DNA of 64,000 nucleotides, from positions 124,001-188,000 of the forward strand of contig NZ_JABX01000001.1 of NCBI RefSeq assembly GCF_001469165.1, given 5' to 3'. Within the stretch, counting starts at the first letter, position 1, and every line of letters starts with the position of its first letter. Positions 48,691 to 59,310 of the stretch are shown here, in pieces. Below the pieces are notes generated by a model, which saw only the letters and a list, made by a program, of their open reading frames with translations, was not told where the DNA came from and searched no databases. Position numbers and translations under genes: made by a program. Source of the DNA: Thiohalocapsa sp. ML1. Its GTDB lineage: Bacteria > Pseudomonadota > Gammaproteobacteria > Chromatiales > Chromatiaceae.

Positions 48691-50007
48691 TCACCCCGCG
48701 AGCGTCTCCATGCGGATGCGCATGATGTGGCCCGCGACCGCGTCCAACTCGCCGATGCGGGTGAGCGCCCGGTCCATGCGCGCCTCGCGCACGCGGTGGG
48801 TGAGCATGATGAGCGGCACGTGCGTTTCGCCGGCAGCCGGCTCCTTCTGCTTGATGGCCTCGATGCTGATGCCCTCCTCGCCCAGGATGCCGGCGATGCG
48901 GGCCATGACGCCGGGGCGGTCGAGCGCCGTGAGCCTGAGGTAATACGCGGTCTCGACGTCCGCCATGGGCAGCACCGGCGTGTCGGCCAGCTCCGTGGGC
49001 TGGAAGGCCAGGTGCGGCACGCGGTTGTGCGGGTCCGTGGTCAGCGCGCGCACCACATCGACGATGTCGGCCACCACCGCGGAGGCCGTCGGCAGTGCCC
49101 CGGCACCGGCGCCGTAGTAGAGCGTCGGCCCCACGGCGTCGCCCTTGACCAGCACGGCGTTCATGACGCCGTCGACGTTGGCGATGAGCCGGCGGTGCGG
49201 GATCAGCGTCGGATGCACGCGCAGCTCGATGCCGTCGGGCGTGCGCCGTGCTATGCCTAGGTGCTTGATGCGATAGCCGAGCTCGGCGGCGTAGGCGACG
49301 TCCTGCGCCTCGATGCGGCTGATGCCCTCGGTGAAGGTGCGCTCGAACTGGAGCGGAATGCCGAAGGCGAGCGAGCCCAGGATAGTCAGCTTGTGCGCGG
49401 CGTCGATGCCCTCGACGTCGAAGGTCGGATCGGCCTCGGCGTAACCGAGGGCCTGAGCCTCGGCGAGCACGTCGGCGAAGTCCCGGCCCTTGTCGCGCAT
49501 TTCGGTCAAGATGAAATTGCCGGTGCCGTTGATGATGCCGGCGATCCACTCGATGTGGTTGGCCGCCAGACCCTCGCGCAGGGCCTTGATGATGGGGATG
49601 CCGCCGGCCACTGCGGCCTCGAAGGCCACCACGACGCCTTGCTCCTGCGCCGCGGCGAAGATCTCGTTGCCATGCAGCGCGATGAGCGCCTTGTTGGCGG
49701 TCACGACGTGTTTGCCGTTGGCGATGGCACGCAGCACCAGCTCGCGCGCCGGCGAATAGCCGCCGATCAGCTCGACGACGATGGCGACGTCGGGGTCATC
49801 AACGACGGCGAAGGCGTCGTCGCCGATGCGCCCGATGCTGTCCAGGCCGCTGATGCGCTCCGGGTCGTACTGGCGGGCGGCGGCGTGGGCGATGCGGATG
49901 CCGCGCCCGGCGCGGCGCGCGATCTCGGCGGCGTTGCGGGTCAGCACCGTGACGGTGCCGCCGCCGACGGTGCCGAGGCCCAGGAGTCCGATATTCACCG
50001 GTTCCAT
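48691..50007 (-). CDS. hom: Homoserine dehydrogenase with ACT domain
   Basis: A 438-residue cytoplasmic enzyme that reduces aspartate 4-semialdehyde to homoserine on the way to threonine and methionine. The NAD(P) fold GLLGLGTVGGGTV opens the protein, followed by AAVAGGIPIIKALREGLAAN, the catalytic-lysine region GYAEADPTFDVEGIDAAHKL, and a C-terminal ACT domain (YYLRLTALDRPGVMARIAGI) for threonine feedback. It is the monofunctional form, not fused to aspartokinase. It follows alaC on the same strand by 58 bp. Confidence 0.96.
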   Translation of the reverse strand: MEPVNIGLLGLGTVGGGTVTVLTRNAAEIARRAGRGIRIAHAAARQYDPERISGLDSIGRIGDDAFAVVDDPDVAIVVELIGGYSPARELVLRAIANGKHVVTANKALIALHGNEIFAAAQEQGVVVAFEAAVAGGIPIIKALREGLAANHIEWIAGIINGTGNFILTEMRDKGRDFADVLAEAQALGYAEADPTFDVEGIDAAHKLTILGSLAFGIPLQFERTFTEGISRIEAQDVAYAAELGYRIKHLGIARRTPDGIELRVHPTLIPHRRLIANVDGVMNAVLVKGDAVGPTLYYGAGAGALPTASAVVADIVDVVRALTTDPHNRVPHLAFQPTELADTPVLPMADVETAYYLRLTALDRPGVMARIAGILGEEGISIEAIKQKEPAAGETHVPLIMLTHRVREARMDRALTRIGELDAVAGHIMRIRMETLAG

Positions 50008-50065
50008 CGTCTGTCCTCTGTTTGTTCGTGATCGGCGCGATGACTGAGGCTGCGCCCCGGCGCGC

Positions 50066-51349
50066 TCATGCGGGCTGCGAGTCCGGCACCGCGGGCGCCG
50101 GCTGCTCGGCGGCCTGCGCTGCGCGTGCGTCCTCGCGGAACATCTGCTTGATGCCGCGTACGGCCTGACGCGTGCGGTGCTCGTTCTCGATCAGGCTGAA
50201 GCGCACGTGGTCGTCACCGTGATCGCCGAAGCCGATGCCGGGCGACACGGCCACCTTCGCGTCCGCGAGCAGCTTGGTCGCGAATTCCAGCGAGATGGAC
50301 TTGATCTCGCCGGCCGTCTTGCGCACCGCGAGCTCGCTTGCATACGGCTCCGGGATCTTCGCCCAGACGAACATGGTCGCCTTCGGCCGACGCACGCGCC
50401 AGCCGGCGTCGTTGAGACCGTCGCACAAGCAGTCGCGGCGTCGCTGGTACATGGCGCGGATGTCCGCGACGCACTGCTGGGAGCCTTCCAGCGCATGGAT
50501 GGCGGCCACCTGGATGGGCGTGAAGGTGCCGTAGTCCAGATAGCTCTTGATGCGCGCGAGCGCCGCGACCAAGTCCTTGTTGCCGCACATGAAGCCGACG
50601 CGCCAGCCGGGCATGTTGTAGCTCTTGGACATGGAGAAGAACTCCACGGCCAGGTCCTTGGCGCCCGGCACCTGCAGGATCGAGGGAGCGGTGTAGCCGT
50701 CGAAGACGATGTCCGCGTAGGCGATGTCGTGCACGACCCAGATGCCGTGCTCGCGCGCGATCTCGATGACGCGCTCGAAGAAGTCCAGCTCCACGCAGGT
50801 TGTCGTCGGATTGCCCGGGAAGTTCAGCACCAGCATCTTCGGCCGCGGCCAGGAGCTCGCGATGGCGTCCTGCAGCTCCTGGAAGAAATCCACATCCGGC
50901 GTCAGGCGCACATGGCGCACGTCGGCGCCGGCGATGATGAAGCCGTAGGGGTGGATCGGATAGGCCGGGTTCGGCACCAGCACCGTGTCACCGGCGCCCA
51001 TGGTCGCCAGCGCCAGGTGCGCCAGGCCCTCCTTGGAGCCGATGGTGACGATGGCCTCCGTGGCCGGATCCAGCTCGACGCCGTAGCGGGTCGCGTACCA
51101 GCGCGCGATGGCGCGGCGCAACCGCGGGATGCCGCGCGAGACCGAATAGCGATGGGTGTCGCGGCGGCCGGAGGCCTCCACGAGCTTATCCACAATGTGC
51201 TGCGGCGTCGGCTGGTCCGGGTTGCCCATGCCGAAGTCGATGATATCCTCGCCCCGGGCGCGTGCCGCGGCCTTCAACTCGTTAACGATGTTGAAGACGT
51301 AGGGCGGCAGCCGCTCAATGCGGCGGAAGTTCGGCTGGGGGGCGACCAC
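50066..51349 (-). CDS. alaC: Glutamate-pyruvate (alanine) aminotransferase
   Basis: A 427-residue fold-type I PLP enzyme of the AlaC/YfdZ group ([66 protein letters not shown]). The PLP lysine is in [18 protein letters not shown] and the substrate arginine near [14 protein letters not shown]. It is a likely source of alanine and sits immediately upstream of hom, a pairing common in Gammaproteobacteria. The C-terminal Ala/Pro-rich tail is extra. Confidence 0.94.
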   Translation of the reverse strand: MVAPQPNFRRIERLPPYVFNIVNELKAAARARGEDIIDFGMGNPDQPTPQHIVDKLVEASGRRDTHRYSVSRGIPRLRRAIARWYATRYGVELDPATEAIVTIGSKEGLAHLALATMGAGDTVLVPNPAYPIHPYGFIIAGADVRHVRLTPDVDFFQELQDAIASSWPRPKMLVLNFPGNPTTTCVELDFFERVIEIAREHGIWVVHDIAYADIVFDGYTAPSILQVPGAKDLAVEFFSMSKSYNMPGWRVGFMCGNKDLVAALARIKSYLDYGTFTPIQVAAIHALEGSQQCVADIRAMYQRRRDCLCDGLNDAGWRVRRPKATMFVWAKIPEPYASELAVRKTAGEIKSISLEFATKLLADAKVAVSPGIGFGDHGDDHVRFSLIENEHRTRQAVRGIKQMFREDARAAQAAEQPAPAVPDSQPA

Positions 51350-51471
51350 TGTGGACCTCGGCGGTTTCCGCGTAGATAAAGGGCTGAGAGTGTAACCGCA
51401 GCAGGGTCGGATTCAAACGTGGTCCCCATCGTCAACGCCGGCCCAATGCACCGTCGCGCCCTACCCGAGCT

Positions 51472-52083
51472 TTGCCGTTCTTGAGCCAGCCGACAGACAG
51501 CGCCTTCGTGAGCAACAGCCAGTGCCCGCAATCCCCGGCCGGTGAGCCCGCGCACCCGGCCGCGGCAGGCTTACGCTACCACCCCTACTATTGCGAGGAG
51601 AACGCCTGGTGGCTTTGCGCGGACCCCGCGCTCGGCAAGGGGCCGCACCGGGTGCTGTTCGTGTTGAGCCGGGGCGGCCTCTGCCCGCTCGCGGCGCAGC
51701 GTGCGGCACCGCCGGGGCAGTTGTGCTGGTGGGACTACCACGTCGTGGTGCTCGACGGCAGCGACCGGCTCTGGGACCTCGACACGCGCCTCGGCCTGCC
51801 GGTGCCGGCGCTGACCTGGCTCGCGGGCACCTTTCCGTTGCTTGAGCGCCTGCCCGCGGACATGCAGCCGCTGTTCCGGGTCGTGCCGGCCGCGGACTAT
51901 CGGGCACACTTCGCGAGCGACCGCAGCCACATGCGCAGCCCAACCGGCGACTGGCTGCATCCGCCGCCGCCCTGGCCGCCCATCGGCGCGGGCATGCGCC
52001 TGCCGGACTACCGCAGCACGGCGCCCGGGGGCCCGGGCGAGCGCCTGGACTGGCGTGCGCTACGGGCGGCGCTCGGCGCCTGA
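51472..52083 (+). CDS. Protein N-terminal glutamine amidohydrolase (NTAQ1-like)
   Basis: A 203-residue (from the TTG at 51472) protein that matches the Nt-Gln amidase family. The catalytic cysteine is in YHPYYCEENAWWLC, the histidine in CWWDYHVVVLDG and the aspartate in LWDLDTRLGLP; the late motif FASDRSHM is also diagnostic. In eukaryotes this enzyme deamidates N-terminal Gln to Glu as the first step of an N-degron pathway. A GTG at 51508 is an equally possible start; neither has a good ribosome site. Divergent from alaC. Its bacterial role is not known. Confidence 0.85.
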   Translation: MPFLSQPTDSAFVSNSQCPQSPAGEPAHPAAAGLRYHPYYCEENAWWLCADPALGKGPHRVLFVLSRGGLCPLAAQRAAPPGQLCWWDYHVVVLDGSDRLWDLDTRLGLPVPALTWLAGTFPLLERLPADMQPLFRVVPAADYRAHFASDRSHMRSPTGDWLHPPPPWPPIGAGMRLPDYRSTAPGGPGERLDWRALRAALGA

Positions 52084-52115
52084 GCCACGCCCCAGCGCCG
52101 CCGGCGAGCCGCAGC

Positions 52116-52517
52116 TCAGCCTTCCAGCGCCGCCCGCACCCGCTCCAGCCGCGCGCGTACCTCGGCCGCCAGGGTCGCGACCTCCGGTTTGTCCACCAGC
52201 GACAGCACTGCGCCCGGGTCCATGAACAGCACCGCGGTGCGCCCATCCGCCTCTTGCCGCACCACGACGTTGCACGGCAACAGGAGCCCGATATCAGGCT
52301 CCGCCGCGATCGCCCGCTGGGCGAGCGCCGGGTTGCAGGCGCCGAGGATGCGATAGGGCCGCATGCCTGCGTCGAGCTTGCTGTTCAGCGTGCCGGCGAC
52401 GTCGATGTCGCTCAGCACGCCGAAGCCCTCGGCCTTCAGCGCCTCGGTGACACGGGCGACGCCGTCCTCGAAACCGGTGTCGAGGCCGGTGTCCATAATC
52501 GTCGAAAAACCGTACAT
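52116..52517 (-). CDS. DUF302 domain protein
   Basis: A 133-residue protein (GFEDGVARVTEALKAEGFGVLSDIDV, YRILGACNPALAQRAIAAEP, LLPCNVVVRQEADGRTAV) matching DUF302, a small fold found alone or fused to other domains in many sulfur bacteria. No signal peptide. Two cysteines (in GACNPA and LLPCNVV) are family-conserved. Function not established. Confidence 0.88.
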   Translation of the reverse strand: MYGFSTIMDTGLDTGFEDGVARVTEALKAEGFGVLSDIDVAGTLNSKLDAGMRPYRILGACNPALAQRAIAAEPDIGLLLPCNVVVRQEADGRTAVLFMDPGAVLSLVDKPEVATLAAEVRARLERVRAALEG

Positions 52518-52657
52518 CTCAATCTCCTCAGGTTGTGGTCTTGCCGGCGCGGCCGCCGCCGGGCCGGCCCCGCGCCAGCTCGAAAGGTCGATCCGCCCGG
52601 CGCAATTGCAACGACCGCGAGGTGACAGCCCAACGCGAGCGGTGCAGACTGTCGGGC

Positions 52658-53242
52658 ATGCAGAAGCGACTTTCGACCTTGCTGAGGACCCTGTTCATGA
52701 CGACCGTGCTCGGCGCCGGCACCGTGAGCGGCGGAGACCCGGACGGGCTCATCGACGACTTTGCCGACGGGCAGTCCCGGCTCGGCACCCCATGGCGGCT
52801 GGTCACGGACCAGGTGATGGGCGGCGTGTCCACCGGCCGCATGGCGCGCAGCGAGCAGGACGGCCGCAGCCTGCTCTGCATGACCGGCGACGTGAGCCTC
52901 GCGAACAACGGCGGCTTCGTGCAGGTGAACCTGGACCTCGGCACGCCTGCACGGCTCGACGCCAGCACCTACACGGGCATCCGCCTCGTGGTGCGGGGCA
53001 ACGGCGAGGTCTACAACCTGCACCTCAAGACCGCCGCCACGACCATGCCCTGGCAGTCCTACCGCGCCGAGTTCGTCGCCGACGACACCTGGCGCGAGGT
53101 ACGACTGCCCTTCGCCGCCTTCACGCCGCACCGGCTGGTGCCGGCGCTGGACGTGACGCGGTTAAAGCGCCTCGGCATCGTCGCCATCGGGCGCGCGATG
53201 CAGGCCGAGCTCTGCGTGGATGAGATCGGTTTTTATCGCTGA
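52658..53242 (+). CDS. CIA30-family (complex I intermediate-associated protein 30-like) exported protein
   Basis: A 194-residue protein with an N-terminal signal segment (residues 1-25) and a jelly-roll CIA30 domain: LIDDFADG, TPWRLVTDQVMGGVSTGRM, LCMTGDVSLANNGGFVQVNL, YTGIRLVVRGNGEVYNLHLKT, and LGIVAIGRAMQAELCVDEIGFY. Its start at 52658 lies within a longer open frame. Mitochondrial homologues assist complex I assembly, but in bacteria the role is unknown and probably different, being extracytoplasmic. Confidence 0.85.
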   Translation: MQKRLSTLLRTLFMTTVLGAGTVSGGDPDGLIDDFADGQSRLGTPWRLVTDQVMGGVSTGRMARSEQDGRSLLCMTGDVSLANNGGFVQVNLDLGTPARLDASTYTGIRLVVRGNGEVYNLHLKTAATTMPWQSYRAEFVADDTWREVRLPFAAFTPHRLVPALDVTRLKRLGIVAIGRAMQAELCVDEIGFYR

Positions 53243-53281
53243 GCCCGGCTGCGCCGGCTCTCCGCCGGCTCTGCGTCGCGC

Positions 53282-54340
53282 CTACTTGAGCTGCGACTCG
53301 ACGTAGTCGATGACCGGCGCAGGGAACGGCACATAGCCCAGTTGCTCCGTCACCGCCTGCCCGGGGCCCATCGCCTCGGCGACGATATCCTTTAGCGTCG
53401 TGAGCTTGGCCGGATCCTCGTACTCGTTGCGGAAGGCGAGCCAGGTGACGGCAACCATGGGATAAGCATCATCGCCGGCCGGATCGGCCGCGTTCTCGAT
53501 GCGCTGGTCCTCGTAGATGGAGCGCAACGCCGCCTCGAAGGCCTCCGTGCCCGGGGCCACCAGCTTGCCGGCGCGGTTCTCCAGCGCCGCCATCTTGAGT
53601 CCGGGCAGGAAGCCGAAGGCGTACTGGACATAGCCGATGCTGCCCGGGATGGCCCGCACGCTGGCGGCAACGCCGTCATTGCCGCGCCCGCGCACCAGAC
53701 CGCCGCGCTCCTTCAGCGCCTTGGGCCAGCTCGGCGACATGGTCGTGCCGACCGCCTCAGCAAAGGCCGGATCGATGGCACCCAGATAGCGGACGAACTT
53801 GTAGCTGGTGCCGCCGGTGTCGGCGCGGCCGACGACGGTGATGGGCAGGTCCGGCAGCGCCGCACCCGGGTTGGTGGCGGCGATGGCCGGGTCATTCCAG
53901 CGCGCGACGGTGCCGGAGAAGATGCCCGCAAGCGCGCTACGGCTAAGCTTGAGGTCCGACACGCCATCGATGTTATAGATGACCGCGATGCCGCCCGCCG
54001 CCATCGGCACCTGGGTAACGCCCCCCGGGATCTGAGCGGCCTCCTCGTCGGTAAACCGCAGGTCCGTCCCGGCGAAATCGATACGGCCCGCGATCAGGTC
54101 CTTGACGCCGCCGGCGCTGCCGATGGTCTGGTAGTCTACCTCGACCTGCGGATGCGCCAGGTAGTAGTCGCGGAACCAGCGCAGATACAGCGGGGCGGCA
54201 AAGCTCGCGCCGGCGCCGATGAGCTTGAGCGTCTTCGTCTCCGGCTGCTGCCCCGCCGCGGCGGGGGCGGCGAGCACGACCAGGAACAAGGCCATGAGGA
54301 GATGGCCCAGGATGGACCTCGGGCGGCGGGTGTGATGCAT
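53282..54340 (-). CDS. pstS: Phosphate-binding protein of PstS family
   Basis: A 352-residue periplasmic solute-binding protein: signal peptide to about residue 30, then IGAGASFAAPLYLRWF, VDYQTIGSAGGVKDLIAGRI, FAGTDLRFT, the phosphate loop ADTGGTSYKFVRYL and PGSIGYVQYAFGF. It binds phosphate for the PstCAB ABC importer, but pstC/A/B are not adjacent in this window. It lies downstream of the suf operon on the same strand, separated by a heptad hairpin. Confidence 0.9.
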   Translation of the reverse strand: MHHTRRPRSILGHLLMALFLVVLAAPAAAGQQPETKTLKLIGAGASFAAPLYLRWFRDYYLAHPQVEVDYQTIGSAGGVKDLIAGRIDFAGTDLRFTDEEAAQIPGGVTQVPMAAGGIAVIYNIDGVSDLKLSRSALAGIFSGTVARWNDPAIAATNPGAALPDLPITVVGRADTGGTSYKFVRYLGAIDPAFAEAVGTTMSPSWPKALKERGGLVRGRGNDGVAASVRAIPGSIGYVQYAFGFLPGLKMAALENRAGKLVAPGTEAFEAALRSIYEDQRIENAADPAGDDAYPMVAVTWLAFRNEYEDPAKLTTLKDIVAEAMGPGQAVTEQLGYVPFPAPVIDYVESQLK

Positions 54341-54507
54341 GGTGGTGTCTAGGCTCCGCAGCGGTGATGGGATGGCACAGGTGGGGGACGGTGCCCCCGG
54401 CGACGGGGAACTGCCCCGCCATGGCCGCGGAGTGTATGAGCCGAGCTTGCGCCGCCGCTACCGCTGGAGCGTCATCTAACGGTCGTTTTTTGGTCACATA
54501 CGCAGCG

Positions 54508-54560
54508 ACACGAGGGCCGAGGGCCGAGGGCCGAGGCGGATATCCTCGGCCCTCGGCCCT
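54508..54560. repeat. Inverted heptad array downstream of the suf operon
   Basis: GAGGGCC is repeated three times from 54511 and meets an inverted copy (GGCCCTC) after a 7-base loop CGGATAT; the arms AGGGCCGAGGGCCGAGG and CCTCGGCCCTCGGCCCT form a perfect 17-bp stem. It lies 9 bases after the sufT-like stop (minus strand). A TTTTTT-type run is present only about 30 bases farther (54486-54491), so it may be a stability hairpin rather than a simple terminator. Confidence 0.85.
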
Positions 54561-54568
54561 GCACCGTG

Positions 54569-54997
54569 CTACAGCATGCCGAGCTGGAGCTTGGCCTCGT
54601 CGGACATCGTGTCCGGGCCCCAGGGCGGGTCCCAGACCAGATCGACGACGACCTCGTTGACGCCGTCGACGGTCTTCACGGCATCCTTGACCATCACCGG
54701 CATCAGGCCGGCGACGGGGCAGGCGGGCGCCGTCAGGGTCATGTCGATGGCGATGTTGCCGCTGTCGGCGATGTCGATCTTGTAGATGAGCCCCAGATCG
54801 TAGATGTTCACTGGGATCTCGGGGTCGTGCACCTTGCGCAGCGCCGCAATGATCGGCTCCCGCAAGGCCTCGCCCGTGGGCGCGACAGGCTCGGCCACGG
54901 CGCAGTCCGCGCCGCCGCCCACCAGCGTGTGGTCGCGGTCCACGCCCTCTTTGTCACCGGCGCCGAAGCCGGCGAAACGCGCAAGTCTGTTCATCAC
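54569..54997 (-). CDS. SufT-like (DUF59/MIP18) Fe-S assembly factor
   Basis: A 142-residue protein with the MIP18/DUF59 fold (IIAALRKVHDPEIPVNIYDLG, IDMTLTAPACPVAGLMPVMV, VDLVWDPPWGPDTMSDEAKL), the cysteine in TAPACPV being the conserved residue. Such proteins help mature Fe-S clusters and are commonly the last gene of suf operons. It follows sufD by 73 bp. Confidence 0.88.
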   Translation of the reverse strand: MMNRLARFAGFGAGDKEGVDRDHTLVGGGADCAVAEPVAPTGEALREPIIAALRKVHDPEIPVNIYDLGLIYKIDIADSGNIAIDMTLTAPACPVAGLMPVMVKDAVKTVDGVNEVVVDLVWDPPWGPDTMSDEAKLQLGML

Positions 54998-55070
54998 ATC
55001 ACCACCGTTACAACCCCGGGCGCGCCGGCCCGGGCTGGCTTTGGTTCAGGTCCGCTGTTCGGGTCTCGAC

Positions 55071-56419
55071 TCAGAGCGGCGCGGCTTCCAACCGCCGACC
55101 CACGGCATCCGCCACGTGCTCGACAATCGCCGCGCTGCCCAAGGCATCAATGATCTCGCCGGCGAAGCCCAGGCACAGCATGCGCCGCGCGAGGCCCTCG
55201 GCAATGCCGCGGGAGCGCAGGTAAAACAGCATCTCGGGCTCGATCTGCCCGACGGTTGTGCCGTGGCTGCACTTCACGTCGTCCGCGTAGATCTCGAGCT
55301 GCGGCTTGGTGTCCACCTCGGCGCTCGGCGCCAGCAGCAGGTTGCGGTTCGACAGCTCGGCGTCGCTCTGCTGCGCGTCCTTGGCGACATAGACCAAGCC
55401 ATCGAACACGGCCTTACCCTTGCCGTAGACGATGCCCTTAAAGTTCTCGCGGCTCGTGCAACGCGGCAGCTCGTGGCGGACATCGAGGTGATAGTCGATG
55501 AGCTGCTGATCGCCCGCCAGGTACAGGCCCTTGAGGTCGCACTCCGCACGCTCGCCGCCGAAGCGCATGACGAGGTCGGTACGCGACCAGCGCCCGCCCA
55601 TGCCGATGTTGATGCCGTCGTAGCGGCTGTTGGCGCCCTGACGGAGGTACACCCCGGAAACGTGGAAGGCGCTCGGACTCTCGATCTGGATGCGCCGATG
55701 CCTCAGCACGGCGTCACGGCCGAGGTCCAGCTCGAGCAGCACGTTGTTGCAATAGAGCGCGTCGCCCAGGCTCAGGTAGCGTTCGATCAGGGTCACCTGC
55801 GCAGCATCGCCGAGGGCTACGACGTGACGCGGCTGCGCGACGCGCGGCTCGTCGAGCCCCACGGACAGGTTGAGCAGCTCGATGGGCTTCTCGACCTGCA
55901 CGCCACGCGCGGCCAGCAGCACCAGGCCATCGTCGAAGCCCGCGGTGTTCAGTGCGGTCAAGACATGGGCGCCGTCGCCGGCGACCGCCGTCAGGACCTC
56001 GCGTAGGGCGTCGGGGTCCTCGGCCAGGGTTGCGCGCAGGCCGCCGATGCGTAGGCCCGCCGGCAGCCCTTCGAGCACGGAGAGCTGCGGCGCGAAGCGG
56101 CCGTTGACGAAGACGACGCGGTGGGCATCGAGACCGGGCAGCAGCACGTCCTCGATGTCGTCCGGCAGGAGTGCGGTGAGCGGCTCGTCCACCGGCGTGA
56201 AGCCCTGCTCCAGCAGCGCTCGCAGCCCGGTATAGCGCCAGTCCTCGGATTTGTTCGTCGGCACACTTGCGCTCGCGACCCGTGCGGCGGCGGCGCTGCG
56301 GGCGGTGGTGAGCCAGTCCGGCTCCCCGGCCGGCACCGCCGCCGGCAGCCACGCGGCGAAGGGGCCGGGGGCGCCGGCCGCGGGCACCGCGGCGGGTGCG
56401 GTTTTCAGTGCCGGCGCGC

Positions 56420-56423
<4 letters not shown>
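55071..56423 (-). CDS. sufD: SufD, Fe-S cluster scaffold complex subunit
   Basis: A 450-residue right-handed beta-helix protein. The C-terminal block DDVKCSHGTTVGQIEPEMLFYLRSRGI carries the conserved His, followed by EGLARRMLCLGFAGEII. It forms the SufBC2D complex that assembles Fe-S clusters. Its start overlaps the sufC stop by 4 bases. Confidence 0.95.
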
Positions 56424-57172
<749 letters not shown>

Positions 57173-57311
57173 GTTTGACTCCGTCGGCTTACTGCACCGC
57201 ACCGCACCAGACCCATGAGCAGCCTGTGACCGGTCCGATGTGGCTTGCATGTTGTGTTGGGCCGCCCCCGAGGGCGCGGCGCGATTCTCGTCTTAAGGCG
57301 AACGACAGCGG

Positions 57312-58820
57312 TCAGCCGACGGCGCCCTCGAGGCTGATGCTCAGCAGCTTCTGCGCCTCCACCGCGAACTCCATCGGCAGCTCGTTGAAGACCTCCTTGC
57401 AGAAGCCGTTGACGATCATGGACACGGCGTCCTCCTCCGACAGCCCGCGGGAGCGGCAGTAGAAGAGCTGATCGTCGCTGATCTTCGACGTGGTGGCCTC
57501 GTGCTCCATCTGCGCGCTCGGGTTCTTCACCTCGATGTACGGGAAGGTGTTGGCCGCGCACTTGTCGCCGATCAGCAAGCTGTCGCACTGGGTATGGTTG
57601 CGCGCGCCCTCGGCCTTGGCCGCGATGCGCACTAACCCACGGTAGGACTGCATGCCGTGCTGCGCCGAGATGCCCTTGCTGACGATGGTGGAGCGGGTGT
57701 TCTTGCCCAGATGGATCATCTTGGTGCCCGTGTCCGCCTGCTGCCGGCCCTTGGTGACGGCCACCGAGTAGAACTCGCCCACCGAGTTGTCGCCGCGCAG
57801 GATGCAGCTCGGGTACTTCCAGGTGATGGCCGAACCAGTTTCCACCTGGGTCCAACTAATCTTGGAGTTGACGCCGCGGCAGTCGCCGCGCTTGGTGACG
57901 AAGTTGTAGATGCCGCCGCGGCCCTCCGCGTCGCCGGGGTACCAGTTCTGCACCGTGGAGTACTTGATCTCGGCGTTGTCCATGGCGATCAGCTCCACCA
58001 CCGCCGCGTGCAACTGGTTCTCGTCGCGCTGCGGCGCCGTGCAGCCCTCCAAGTAGCTGACGTAGCTGCCCTCGTCGGCGACGATCAGCGTGCGCTCGAA
58101 CTGCCCCGTGTTGGCGGTGTTGATGCGAAAGTAGGTACTGAGCTCCATCGGGCAGCGGGTGTTCTTCGGGATGTAGACGAAGGTCCCGTCCGTGAACACC
58201 GCGGCGTTGAGTCCGGCATAGAAGTTGTCGGTGGGGGGCACGACGCTGCCGAGATGCTGCTGGATCAGTTCCGGATACTCGTGCACCGCCTCCGAGATGG
58301 AGCAGAAGATCACGCCCGCCTCGGCAAGCGCCGAGCGGAAGGTCGTCGCCACCGAAACGCTGTCGAACACGGCATCCACGGCCACGCCGGCCAGCGCCTT
58401 TTGCTCCTCCAGCGGGATGCCGAGCTTCTCGTAGGTCTCGAGCAGGATGGGGTCCACCTCGTCCAGACTCTTCAGCTCCTTCTTCTTCGGGGCGGAGAAG
58501 TACGAGATGGCCTGGTAGTCGATGGGCGGATAGTGCACGGCGGCCCACTTGGGCGTCGGCATGTCGAGCCACTTGCGGTAGGCCGCGAGCCGCCAGTCGA
58601 GCATCCACTGCGGCTCGCCCTTGCGCTGGGAGATGGCCGCGATGACGGACTCATCAAGCCCGGGCGGCAGGGTGTCGGACTCGATCTCGGTGACGAAGCC
58701 GTGCTCGTACTCGGCCTGCACCAGGTGGCCGTACTCCGCTTCCGCCTCGGCCGTCTTCTGCGAGGGACCGCGCTGCTCGGCCTTGCCGGGGAGGACTTCT
58801 TCTAGCGTTGCTGCACTCAT
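57312..58820 (-). CDS. sufB: SufB, Fe-S cluster scaffold
   Basis: A 502-residue beta-helix scaffold protein. Cluster-binding features include [40 protein letters not shown], the C-terminal cysteine in [20 protein letters not shown] and the [19 protein letters not shown] block. ATG at 58820 with GGAG 8 bases upstream; the frame runs on to 59021 but without homology. First gene of sufB-C-D-sufT-like; no sufS, sufU, sufA or iscR is nearby. Confidence 0.95.
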   Translation of the reverse strand: MSAATLEEVLPGKAEQRGPSQKTAEAEAEYGHLVQAEYEHGFVTEIESDTLPPGLDESVIAAISQRKGEPQWMLDWRLAAYRKWLDMPTPKWAAVHYPPIDYQAISYFSAPKKKELKSLDEVDPILLETYEKLGIPLEEQKALAGVAVDAVFDSVSVATTFRSALAEAGVIFCSISEAVHEYPELIQQHLGSVVPPTDNFYAGLNAAVFTDGTFVYIPKNTRCPMELSTYFRINTANTGQFERTLIVADEGSYVSYLEGCTAPQRDENQLHAAVVELIAMDNAEIKYSTVQNWYPGDAEGRGGIYNFVTKRGDCRGVNSKISWTQVETGSAITWKYPSCILRGDNSVGEFYSVAVTKGRQQADTGTKMIHLGKNTRSTIVSKGISAQHGMQSYRGLVRIAAKAEGARNHTQCDSLLIGDKCAANTFPYIEVKNPSAQMEHEATTSKISDDQLFYCRSRGLSEEDAVSMIVNGFCKEVFNELPMEFAVEAQKLLSISLEGAVG

Positions 58821-58854
58821 GGCTCGCTCCGATTTCTGAGTAGATTGCTTGGTT

Positions 58855-58882
58855 ATAGTATTGTGCCGCGGCGCGGAATCAA
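58855..58882 (-). promoter_or_regulatory. Candidate promoter of the suf operon
   Basis: On the minus strand TTGATT (58882-58877), a 16-base spacer and TACTAT (58860-58855), about 35 bases upstream of the sufB start. AT-rich against a GC-rich background. No obvious Fur, IscR or SufR palindrome was identified. Confidence 0.45.
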
Positions 58883-59107
58883 GGCGCTGATCGCAAGGAA
58901 ACTTCCGGCAGCCGCGGATTTCCGGTCTGAGCACCGCCGCGCGCGGCCTTGGTGTCGCGCAAAGGTCACTGCGCCAACGATGGCTTTCAAGGGTGTCGCC
59001 GACTCCGCGAACGCGCGGCATGGCGCTGGGACTCCGTCCCGCGCCGGCCGCGTCGCTCGGCAGTTGTTCACGTGACCGTCATTATCGCAGCGATGGGCGC
59101 AGATGCC

Positions 59108-59190
59108 ATCGGCAGAGGGGCGAGGGCTAAGGGGCAAAGGGCCGAGGGCCGAGGGCCGAGGGCCGAGGAGGGCTCCCTTGGCCCTCGGCC
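59108..59190. repeat. Heptad array between the hybrid kinase and sufB genes
   Basis: Seven-base units run from GGGCGAG through GGCTAAG and GGGCAAA into four GGGCCGA copies (about 59138-59165), followed by a partly inverted right arm (TTGGCCCTCGGCCCCCTAG). Four GGG tracts separated by CCGA give a quadruplex pattern on the plus strand. The degenerate units bridge the heptad sequences found at 15913 and 54508. It lies in the 490-bp gap 58821-59310, where no gene is seen. Confidence 0.85.
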
Positions 59191-59310
59191 CCCTAGCGTG
59201 CTCGCTATCGCCATCGAAATCGTACCGAGAGGCGACCGATCCCGATGCCGATCCCTACCCCGACGCACCTGGCCAGTCCAACGGCGCGGCGGCGGGCGGT
59301 CGCGGTCGGC

